Shown: piece after piece, positions 22,099 through 32,500 of the stretch
Position numbering within the stretch: the first letter of the stretch is position 1
Layout: every line of letters begins with the position of its first letter
From: Arenicola marina
Lineage: Eukaryota; Annelida; Polychaeta; Arenicolidae
Assembly (NCBI GenBank): GCA_964019135.1
Contig: OZ025255.1
Span: 40,888,811 to 40,952,810, forward strand
DNA length: 64,000 bases
Reading direction: 5' to 3'
Translations under genes and position numbers: made by a program
Notes under the pieces: generated by a model
The model's database searches: none
The model's input: only the letters and a program-made list of their open reading frames with translations
What the model was told of the DNA's origin: nothing

Positions 22099-22309
22099 CA
22101 TGACTGCAAGGTAGGCTAAATGGATGAAAAGTACATGAATGAACTGTTGAATATATATAGCATAGTGAATAGTGGCACCGATTATCCGCCATAGGGGCTA
22201 AGAGTTTAAGCCACAACCCCTACCAATCCATCATGTCTGCGCTGTGGCCCCGGCACGACACTCCCTCGGCACGTTACACAATTGATACGCGGCAATATCA
22301 GCGAAGCAA

Positions 22310-23041
22310 TAGGGCCGCTACAGTTCTCGCGGGTTCTATTTCCGGATTATGTCCTTTGGGGACCAACACAAAAACACGTGGTCTTAGAAGGAGTGCGCAT
22401 CACGCTGGTGCCTTGCCACAGCTGCGTGACCCGCACTCATTGTAGTCAACGTTGGAGTGTTCGGAACCGGCCGGCTGCGCGGTTTGTGCGTGAAGAATTG
22501 AGTGGGTATGAAGGTATTTATTGTTTGCTTTGGTCCAGACATTTCTTTTTAACTATAAAATCATAATATAGTAAATGTGGTCCGTTCGATGAGACTGTTG
22601 GAAGCGTTGTAGTATGAGGCAAATCATTGATGCTTGCATTTCTGCCACAAACGGAACACTAGACTCTATGCATTGTTCTCGCCTGGTCAGTCCGTATTAT
22701 AAAGAGCGTTGTTACGTAACCATAGATACCGCGCGCAAACATGCTTATTTACGTCATGCGACATGAAAAACCCCGCGAAGCAGATTAGTTCGCTTGACAC
22801 CGACAGTCACTCGTGAGACAACCGTATTCTTGTTTATCAACTGTCTAACCGTTCATATCTTACATCAATGTACTTAGTTGTGCATCCAATGACAGCTTTA
22901 GCTGATCTTTTGTGTGAAGCGACTGAAGGCGAACAACCGGAAGGTAGGCAGCTCGTATACAATCCGGTGATGCTAGGCACTGACGTGAAGCTTATCTCTG
23001 TCTCGTGAGGTCTCGTTCAGATCCCGTAGTGACTGTATATC
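22310..23041. mobile_element. MITE-like element, copy 2 (inverted relative to copy 1)
   Basis: Matches 6729-7526 in reverse complement nearly end to end. Left terminus ATAGGGCCGCTACAGTTCTCG and right terminus (reverse complement) ATAGGGATATACAGTCACTA are inverted repeats of the same family. The interior shares GGACCAACACAAAAACACG, GTTACGTAAC and the Cys-free non-coding body. No transposase is present. Flanks are AA on the left and TA on the right. Confidence 0.75.
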
Positions 23042-23339
23042 CCTATAAACCGTTCTAAATACCCCTGCCGACATCTATCGTCAAAAATAAGCATTGCGTG
23101 CTTCCGGTCAGAAAACCGATTCCCGCCAGAGTCTGCCTAGCTCGCGTGGAGGGGGGGGGGGGGTCCTCAATTAAACGGTGACCTCCCCTCCCCGGTGGTC
23201 AATTTGGTGGATTGGCTCAGGTGCTCGGCTTCAATATTTCTTTTATCAGGGGTAGTTTGGCTCCCGGACCTGTACTGGTTATGCAAATCGTGAAATATCT
23301 ATAGTGATTTGTAAAAGTACCTAAGCTTACTGCCCTGTA
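23042..23339. other. No recognisable gene
   Basis: Contains a G-run at 23150-23163. Nothing else was recognised. Confidence 0.4.
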
Positions 23340-24235
23340 AACGGATTGCCATACCATTGCCATACCATTGTGTCATACCTTTGCCGAGCCATTGCCGTAC
23401 AATTGTCATACTATTGTAACATTCCCTTGATTAGTCGACGGATTGACATACCATTGCAGTGCCAATGCCTTACCAGTGCCGTACCATTGCCGTAACATTG
23501 CCATACCATTGCCATACCATTGTCGTATTATTGCAATACCATTGCCATACCATTGCCAAGCCATTGCCATACCATTGCCAAGCCATTGCCATACCATTGC
23601 CAAGCCATTGCCATACCATCGCCGTACCATCGCCGTACCATTGCCATGCCATTGCCATACCATTGCCATACCATTGGCATGCCATTGTAGTACCATTGCC
23701 ATACCATCGCCGTACCATTGCCATACCATTGTCGTATCATTGCCGTACCATTTCCTTACGGGGGCCTCCCTGGTGTAGTGGTTAGCGCACTAGACCGCAG
23801 ATCAATAGGTCCTGGGTTCGAATCCGGGCTCGGGCACCTAATCTGGGGCATGTTTCATTCCTTCATCCTTCATCGTCTCGGGAGGTTCCTTGGCCCAATT
23901 TAGCCTGTATGTGCACAAAAGTGGCCTAAAACACCAACATTCCATTCCATTTCCTTATCATTGTCGTATCATTGCCATATCATTTCCACACCATTGCTAT
24001 GCCATTGCCGTACCATTGCCATACCATTGCCATATAATTTCCATACCATTGCCATGTGATTGCCGTACCATTGCCATACCATTGCCATATCATTTCCATA
24101 CCATTGCCATGTGATTGCCGTACCGTTGCCATACCATTGCCATATCATTGCCATACCATTGCCGTACCATTGCCAAAAAAAAAAACGTATCATTGCCATA
24201 CCATTGCCGTACCATTGCCATACAGTTATCATTGT
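23340..24235. repeat. 11-bp tandem repeat (about 64 units), split by a SINE
   Basis: The unit is CCATTGCCATA with common changes (GCCGTACC, GCCATGCC, GCCAAGCC). An 11-bp period rotates through all frames, giving 11-residue peptide cycles on both strands. The array is interrupted at 23759-23946 by a tRNA-derived SINE and contains an A-run at 24175-24185. Confidence 0.95.
23759..23946 (+). mobile_element. tRNA-derived SINE inserted in the 11-bp array
   Basis: It has a pol III A box, TGGTGTAGTGG, and a perfect B box, GGTTCGAATCC, at tRNA-like spacing, followed by a ~110-bp unrelated body. The acceptor arms do not pair, so it is not a working tRNA. It is flanked by an 11-bp direct repeat, CCATTTCCTTA, at 23748-23758 and 23947-23957. 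That fits a target-site duplication, although the host repeat also has an 11-bp period. Confidence 0.8.
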
Positions 24236-24565
24236 GTGTCACAGTATTACATTGGTGCGTTATGACGTTAGCTTTTTCTTTCTCTCAAGTGAGCAGACGG
24301 GTGGGGGTGGGGGGGGGGTGGGGGGTGACGATCCACAATGACAATGAAGAATTACATTAGCCAGATTGAAGCCCCATCACGCATTTGACGCTGTGTGGGG
24401 CCGACATAAACTGGTACCACAGGCAGCAGGAGAGTTACACGAAAGGCGATTATGTAAATGCGAATTGTGAAGTTGTAATCTTTTTTTCCAAACTGTGACA
24501 CACGTGAGTTGGTGTTTTTCCTGTGTATGACATCATCAATAATTAACGGTCTACCATTGCCGGTC
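24236..24565. other. Spacer between 11-bp and 12-bp arrays
   Basis: Contains a G-run at 24303-24326. No gene was recognised. Confidence 0.4.
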
Positions 24566-26070
24566 TGTGACCCCCGGTGTGACCCCCGGTGTGACCCTCG
24601 GTGTGACCCCCGGTGTGACCCCCGGTGTGACCCTCGGTGTGACCCCCAGTGTGACCCCCGGTGTGACCCCCGGTGTGACCCTCGGTGTGACCCCCGGTGT
24701 GACCCCCGGTGTGACCCTCGGTGTGACCCTCGGTGTGACCCCCGGTGTGACCCCCAGTGTGACCCCCGGTGTGACCCTCGGTGTGACCCCCGGTGTGACC
24801 CCCGGTGTGACCCTCGGTGTGACCCCCGGTGTGACCCCCGGTATGACCCTCGGTGTGACCCTCGGTGTGACCCCCGGTGGGACTCTCGGTGTGACCCTCG
24901 GTGTGACCCCCGGTGTGACCCCCGGTGGAACTCTCGGTGTGACCCCCGGTGTGACCCCCGGTGGGACCCCCGGTGTGACCCCCGGTGTGACCCCCGGTAT
25001 GACCCTCGGTGTGACCCTCGGTGTGACCCCCGGTGGGACTCTCGGTGTGACCCCCGGTGTGACCCTCGGTGTGACCCCCAGTGTGACCCCCGGTGTGCCT
25101 CTCGGTGTGACCCCCGGTGTGACCCCCGGTGTGACCCTCGGTGTGACCCCCGGTGTGACCCTCGGTGTGACCCCCGGTGTGACCCCCGGTATGACCCTCG
25201 GTGTGACCCTCGGTGTGACCCCCGGTGGGACTCTCGGTGTGACCCTCGGTGTGACCCCCGGTGTGACCCTCGGTGTGACCCCCGGTGTGACCCTCGGTGT
25301 GACCCCCGGTGTGACCCCCGGTATGACCCTCGGTGTGACCCTCGGTGTGACCCCCGGTGGGACTCTCGGTGTGACCCTCGGTGTGACCCCCGGTGTGACC
25401 CTCGGTGTGACCCTCGGTGTGACCCCCGGTGTGACCCCCAGTGTGACCCCCGGTGTGACCCTCGGTGTGACCCTCGGTGTGACCCACGGTGTGACCCCCA
25501 GCGTGACCCCCAGCGTGACCCCCGGTGTGACCCTCGGTGTGACCCCCGGTGTGACCCCCGGTGTGACCCCCGGTGTGACCCCCGGTGTGACCCTAGGTGT
25601 GACCCTCGGTGTGACCCACGGTGTGACCCCCGTTGTGACCCCCGTTGTGACCCCCGGTGTGACCCCCGGTGTGACCCCCGGTGTGACCCCCGGTGTGACC
25701 CCCAGTGTGACCCCCGGTGTGACCCTCGGTGTGACCCTCGGTGTGACCCACGGTGTGACCCCCAGCGTGACCCCCGTTGTGACCCCCGGTGTGACCCCCG
25801 GTGTGACCCTCGGTGTGACCCCCGGTGTGACCCCCGGTGTGACTCCCAGTGTGACCCCCGGTGTGACCCCCGGTGTGACCCCCGGTGTGACCCCCGGTGT
25901 GACTCCCAGTGTGACCCCCGGTGTGACTCTCGTTGTGACCCCCGGTGTGACCCTCGGTGTGACCCTCGGTGTGACCCCCGGTGTGACCCCCGGGGTGACC
26001 CCCGGTGTGACCCCCAGTGTGACCCCCAGTGTGACCCCCGGTGGGACCCCCGGTGTGACTCTCGATGTGA
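24566..26070. repeat. 12-bp tandem repeat (about 125 units)
   Basis: The unit is TGTGACCCCCGG with CTCGG, CCCAG and TATGAC variants and almost no indels. Since 12 is a multiple of 3, five frames on the two strands stay open for 300-590 codons with tetrapeptide cycles (CDPR, GVTP/GVTL on +; RGSH, GGHT, GVTP on -). The GTATGACC variant recurs at 24841, 24997, 25189 and 25321, spaced by whole multiples of 12. Satellite DNA. Confidence 0.95.
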
Positions 26071-26585
26071 CACTGAATGCGACACGGGGAGACAGCGACA
26101 CTGTGAATCCACGCAAATTGGGGTGTCAATATGGTGCCAGAGATGGAGAAAACTGTCACCGTCTTCAAGAGGCTGACGACCACATTATACGGCATTGATT
26201 GTGACGTCCATCGCCAGGACGAAGCGGCGTTGGGGACGTTTCGCCCGGCCTGGCGGAAAGGAGATATTACAGACCGCGGAGCCATTGTTATCGCGGCTGT
26301 CCAAATACAGCTTTTATAGTCTTTGAGGTTCGAATGCTTCGAACTGTTGCGGCCTTTGTTGGCACTATGAAAGTCAGTGCTCATTTCGCTGGCCGATCAG
26401 ATCATTTGTGGCATTTTGGTCACCTGCCCCCGCAAAAAAGGACGAATTGACACACTACACTAGTCGGGGACTCAAACAAAATAGTAATTTTCATTTGATG
26501 TCACCTCGTTAAGTTGCTTGCGCATATTTTTATAGTTGCTTTCAGAGCAAATGGCGAAAGTCAAACGCGCTTCGATCTATGCAAT
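26071..26585. other. No recognisable gene
   Basis: A minus-strand frame runs from here (start near 26384) into the 12-bp array. The part outside the array has no family resemblance. Confidence 0.35.
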
Positions 26586-27712
26586 GGGTCATTGGACACA
26601 ACGTTATTGTTGGTTGCGATAACGTTTTGTACACAATAAAATGTTTGTTTTTCTTGACGTTGTCTGAACGTTTTCAGATAACGTTGTCAAACAACATTTT
26701 CTAAACATTCGTACGACCAGTTTCTAGTAAGGTAAGATTGAAATGCAACAAAAAAATCATCGAAATTCCTAAGATTAATTATCAGCATAGACAGCCTGAT
26801 GGAATGCTTTAGCCACTATGCTCGGAGTTCTCGGCAGACTGAGCAACTACGCCTGCCGTCTTCTTCCGAGTCTAACAACATACAATAAAACTATTAATCA
26901 GTACATGACAAAGAAAACTAATGACGGGGGTGCACATTTCCTCAATAGAATTCAACATACCAATATGCTAGGCCGGTGGCCCACAGGCCGCAGGGTTCCG
27001 GTCGGCCCTGCGGCCGGTGGGCAATGTTGTTACATACACAGGCCACTGCCACTGACGTCTGAGCGATCCAGTCTAACACATTTGTAACAGCATTAACGTC
27101 TTGTAAATTGCAATGTTCATTTGTTGTCAAACTTATGGATGTAAATATACCTTGCAGAATGTGTAGCTGCTACAGGCGACACAAAACCAACATTCCTGTG
27201 CACTCAGCCGAACAACAGTATGACGGTGACGCCGCCAAATTTAAAAACAAGGCATCGGTATTAATCTTTTCCAAAAGGGGCTCTGCGGCGTTATCCTTCC
27301 CGGCTCATATTAAGCGGGTACCACTGCGTATACAGGATCAGAGCCAGGGAACCAGCACAATCCGAAAAACGTGCTACAACGTATGAAAGAAGCGTTGTAG
27401 TAAACATTCAGTCCAGTATTAAAATTATATTTTCTGGGAAGTGCAAATGCGTATTTGGTGGATTAATTAGAAGCATGATTGTCAAAGCCAATCAATCACA
27501 TACTGTTTTCATGATGTCTGATTTTTGCAGCCAATTTATTCCTCACTACACATAGCAAAGTTTTTATTTTGATGGACTACATATATTCTAGAAAAATATT
27601 AGTGCTATGTGTGCGACAAAGGTGATAACAACGTTGTCCCGATGTTAACTTTGCGATGACGTGATTACAACCAGAAAATAACGTTGTGCGAACGTTGAGT
27701 ATTTGCTGGGTT
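26586..27712. mobile_element. Inverted-repeat element with AACGTT-rich ends (~1.1 kb)
   Basis: Left part ACACAACGTTATTGTTGG (26600s) matches the reverse complement of the right part around 27670-27690 (CACAACGTTATTTTCTGG in reverse complement). Both ends contain several ACAACGTT blocks. A GC-rich hairpin lies near the centre. The internal ORFs (26818-27087 and 27108-27386, +) have no recognisable family. This looks like a non-autonomous DNA element, possibly with captured sequence. Confidence 0.55.
26979..27022. repeat. GC-rich hairpin inside the AACGTT element
   Basis: GCCCAC and GGCCGCAGGG on the left pair with CCCTGCGGCC and GTGGGC on the right around a 10-nt loop, with a one-base offset in the stem. 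Confidence 0.75.
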
Positions 27713-27744
27713 GATACTTTCTTTTGAGAGCGCATCCAAGTGGG

Positions 27745-28090
27745 GGAGCCTCTCTGGCTCAGTTAGTAAAATTAGAGGCAGATCAACATGTGATGGGTTC
27801 GTTCCCTGGTGCCGGTATCTGGAGCTCATTCAACCCCATGTCATTGTGTGCACTTCTTTGGTAGCCTGGTTATCTCCTTAAATAAAATGCGCACACTACG
27901 CATCGGCATCCCTCCCGGCACTTGTTTTACCCGGGTCAGGCTTCCCACAGGAAACACAAACAAGATTTCCGGATTTTCTCTGATTTCTTCCTGAGCCATT
28001 TAAAGCTTTCCTGAGTAATCGAAAATCGTGTGGCCTCCAACCTCCCACAATAGCCACACCTACACCACCAAATAATTACCCTTAAATATC
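27745..28090 (+). mobile_element. tRNA-derived SINE, second family
   Basis: Begins GAGCCTCTCTGGCTCAGTTAG (A-box-like) with a degenerate B box, GGTTCGTTCCC, about 45 bp on. It is followed by a long unrelated body of about 280 bp. Its head and body differ from the SINE at 23759. No clear target duplication was identified, so the right end is approximate. Confidence 0.6.
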
Positions 28091-28334
28091 CATATGCACC
28101 ACAATGTTAAAACTTGTAGACATGTTTATAAGCACTATGTTCTACAGAAGGGTCTGCTGTGGGAAACACAGCTCATGATCAAGTTTAGACACCTGGTGTT
28201 TAAGGATAAAACACTAGATGAAACCTATTTGTATGAAAGCGTAAAAGGGACAAAAGAGACATTTATAACCAAATTATCTTGCTTTTAGACTTTCAAACTA
28301 TAGTTGAAATATAACGCCAATTACGTACCGACAA

Positions 28335-28362
28335 TGACGTCATCGTGACGCCACGTGACTCA
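28335..28362. promoter_or_regulatory. Cluster of CRE, E-box and AP-1 consensus sites
   Basis: Within 28 bp there is a perfect CRE TGACGTCA (28335-28342), an E-box CACGTG (28352-28357) and an overlapping AP-1 site TGACTCA (28356-28362). No promoter or gene start is identified beside it, so its function is unknown. Confidence 0.3.
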
Positions 28363-29519
28363 TCGGAAAAATGTAAGATTCGACAGAGGTCACCCCTATT
28401 CATATTTAAATGACATTTTAGAACCTCTTAGCGATAGTTTTGATCTTAAATGTGTGAAAAGTGACAGATAGTTAAGCGCGTTGTTCTAAAAAACGATTAC
28501 CTCAGTTTGTTCCAAAATGAGCACGAAAACTGCATGGTAAAGGGTAGCACATTCTGAAAACAACAAATAAGCAATTGGAAACATCCACAGCCTTTACATC
28601 ACGTCTCGATGCAGAGGCTATCAGAGTTAGAGGTTAAACTTCATAAATGATAGCAAGCGGCCAAAAGGGGTTATTGTCATCCATGCCGTTACATAAGTGG
28701 GCGAAGATCAGGCCCATAACTTACGGCATAAAATAATTTATTCTGTATCATCACGAATTTGTCATATTATGATATTGATAACCATATAAGAGAATTCCAA
28801 ACATTTTAGATAGTAGTAATAATTGGGATTGAACAATTATTAAAATATTATCTAGATTTTTTTAATCCCCTGATTTTTCCCTACTGGGAAGTTTTTTTCA
28901 TCCTTTCTCTCTTTTTTCTGACCCGACATGTGGGAAGCCTAGGGATGATTGAGATATATATGACCTTTTTGATATATTGTAGCTATTACTTGTATGGTTT
29001 GAGAATTCATTTCCATCAACTATCAAGTTCACCTGGCTTGTTGGAACTATGTATATTATGAAAATAGTACGCGCATTGATACCGCGAGGTAAACACTTAG
29101 TGACAATATCTGTGAAGCGAATGGCGGTGGCATACGAACGCTCGATTGGAAAACTAAAGTCGATTTTACGAAGGAACTTTCAGCTTTTACTCCACCAAAC
29201 TTTGGGACTGCAGCTGTTTTAGTGCCCATGCCGTCGGCGGTTAACGCGAAACTTAGCGTCCATATTTTGGTCCGTTCATCCTAATTATGTCTATTATTTA
29301 AACAGAACCGAGCAATATTTAAACCGAAAACTGTGAAGATGAGGACCGTTTTGTGGGGGGTCAACTCATTAGTTTTTGCTCGCCCACTTGTGCGGCGCTC
29401 TCTTATACATATCTTACATGTAAGTGTACTTAACTACGTGACGAAGGGCTGGGAGGCATCTACCAAGGGTGGGGGATACCTGCAGTACAGTCTGGCACTT
29501 CCTTGACTACTGTCCGGGC
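28363..29519. other. No recognisable gene
   Basis: AT-rich single-copy-looking sequence up to the 27-bp array. No ORF of note. Confidence 0.4.
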
Positions 29520-32500
29520 AATACATACAGTCTGCGAATACCACCCTCTGTGCATACAGTCTACACACTGCCCTTAGCATATAGTCTACACCCATAGTAC
29601 ATACATTCTGCACATCGCCCTCAGTACATACAGTCTGGACATCGCCCTCAGTACATACAGTCTACACATCGCCCTCAGTTTATACAGTCTGGACATCGCC
29701 CTTAGTAATACAGTCTACACATCGCCCTCAGTACATACAGTCTACACATCGCCCTCAGGATATACAGTCTGGACATCGCCCTTAGTAATACAGTCTACAC
29801 ATCGCCCTCAGTACATACAATCTACACATCGCCCTCAGTACATACAGTCTACACATGGCCCTCAGTACATACAGTCTACACATCGCCCTCAGTACATACA
29901 GTCTATACATCGGCCTCACTACATACAGTCTACACATCGCCCTCAGTACATACAATCTACACATCGCCCTCCATAATACAGTCTACATATCGCCCTCAGT
30001 ACATACAGTCTACACACAGCCCTCAGTACATACAATCTACACATCGCCCTCAGTACATACAGTCTACACATCGCCCTCAGTGCATAGTCTACACATCGCC
30101 CTCAGTATATACAGTCTACACATCGCCCTCAGTATATACAGTTTACACATCGCGCTCAGTACATACAGTCTACACACAGCCCTCAGTACATACCTTCTAC
30201 ACATCGCCCTCAGTACATAGTCTACACATCGCCCTCACTACATACAGTCTATACATCGCCCTCAGTAATACAGTCTACATATCGCCCTCAGTACATAGTC
30301 TACACATCGCCCTCAGTGCATACTGTCCACACATCGCCCTCAGTATATAGTCTACACAGCGTCCTCAGTACATACAATCTACACATCGCCCTCAGTACAT
30401 ACCGTCTACACATCGCCCTCAGTGTATAGTCTACACATCGCCCTCAGTATATACAGTCTACACATCGCCCTCAGTACATACAGTTTACACATCGCCCTCA
30501 GTACATACAGTCTACACACCGCCCTCAGTAATACCTTCTACACATCGCCCTCAGTACATAGTCTACACATCGCCCTCACTACATACAGTCTATACATCGC
30601 CCTCAGTAATACAGTCTACATATCGCCCTCAGTACATACATTATACACTCGCCCTCAGTACATAAAGTCTGCACATCGCCCTCAGTACATACATTATACA
30701 CTCGCCCTCAGTACATAAAGTCTATACATCGCCCTCAGTACATGCAGTCTACACATCGCCCTCAGTGCATACAGGCTACATATCGCCCTCAGTACATAGA
30801 GTCTATACATCGCCCTCAGTACATGGTCTACACATCGCCCTCAGTGCATACAGTCTACACATCGTTCTCAGTACATACAGTCTACACATCGGCCTCACTA
30901 CATACTGTCTACACATCGGCCTCAGTACATACAGTCTACACATCGCCCTCAGTAATACAGTCTACACATCGCCCTCAGTAATACAGTCTCTACACATCGC
31001 CCTCAGTAATACAGTCTACATATCGCCCTCAGTACATACATTATACACTCGCCCTCAGTACATAAAGTCTGCACATCGCCCTCAGTACATACATTATACA
31101 CTCGCCCTCAGTACATAAAGTCTATACATCGCCCTCAGTACATACAGTCTACACATCGCCCTCAGTGCATACAGGCTACATATCGCCCTCAGTACATACA
31201 GTCTATACATCGCCCTCAGTACATGGTCTACACATCGCCCTCAGTGCATACAGTCTACACATCGTTCTCAGTACATACAGTCTACACATCGGCCTCACTA
31301 CATAGTGTCTACACATCGCCCTCAGTACATACAGTCCACACATCGCCCTCAGTATATACAGTCTACACATCGCCCTCAGTACATACAGTTTACACATCGC
31401 CCTCCGTACATACAGTCTACACACCGCCCTCAGTACATACCTTCTACACATCGCCCTCAGTACATAGTCTACACATCGCCCTCACTACATACAGTCTATA
31501 CATCGCCCTCAGTAATACAGTCTATATATCGCCCTCAGTACATACATTATACACTCGCCCTCAGTACATAAAGTCTGCACATCGCCCTCAGTACATACAT
31601 TATACACTCGCCCTCAGTACATAAAGTCTATACATCGCCCTCAGTACATACAGTCTACACATCGCCCTCAGTGCATACAGGCTACATATCGCCCTCAGTA
31701 CATACAGTCTATACATCGCCCTCAGTACATGGTCTACACATCGCCCTCAGTGCATACAGTCTACACATCGTTCTCAGTACATACAGTCTACACATCGGCC
31801 TCACTACATACTGTCTACACATCGCCCTCAGTACATACAGTCTACACATCGCCCTCAGTAATACAGTCTACACATCGCCCTCAGTAATACAGTCTACACA
31901 TCGCCCTCAGTAATACAGTCTACATATCGCCCTCAGTACATACATTATACACTCGCCCTCAGTACATAAAGTCTGCACATCGCCCTCAGTACATACATTA
32001 TACACTCGCCCTCAGTACATAAAGTCTATACATCGCCCTCAGTACATACAGTCTACACATCGCCCTCAGTGCATACAGGCTACATATCGCCCTCAGTACA
32101 TACAGTCTATACATCGCCCTCAGTACATGGTCTACACATCGCCCTCAGTGCATACAGTCTACACATCGTTCTCAGTACATACAGTCTACACATCGGCCTC
32201 ACTACATAGTGTCTACACATCGCCCTCAGTACATACAGTCCACACATCGCCCTCAGTAATACAGTCTACACATCGCCCTCAGTAATACAGTCTACACATC
32301 GCCCTCAGTAATACAGTCTACACATCGCCCTCAGTACATACAGTCTACACATCGGCCTCACTACATACTGTCTACACATCGCCCTCAGTACATACAGTCT
32401 ACACATCGCCCTCAGTACATACAGTCTACACATCGGCCTCACTACATACTGTCTACACATCGCCCTCAGTACATACAGTCTACACATCGCCCTCAGTACA

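Noticed and set aside
23767-23840. Functional tRNA gene
   Set aside because: A and B boxes are present, but the acceptor arms do not pair and the T-stem has a mismatch; the unrelated tail and flanking duplication fit a SINE.
24352-26176. Long Arg/Ser/His, Gly/Val/Thr/Pro and Cys/Asp/Pro/Arg ORFs
   Set aside because: All derive from the 12-bp repeat read in different phases on both strands.
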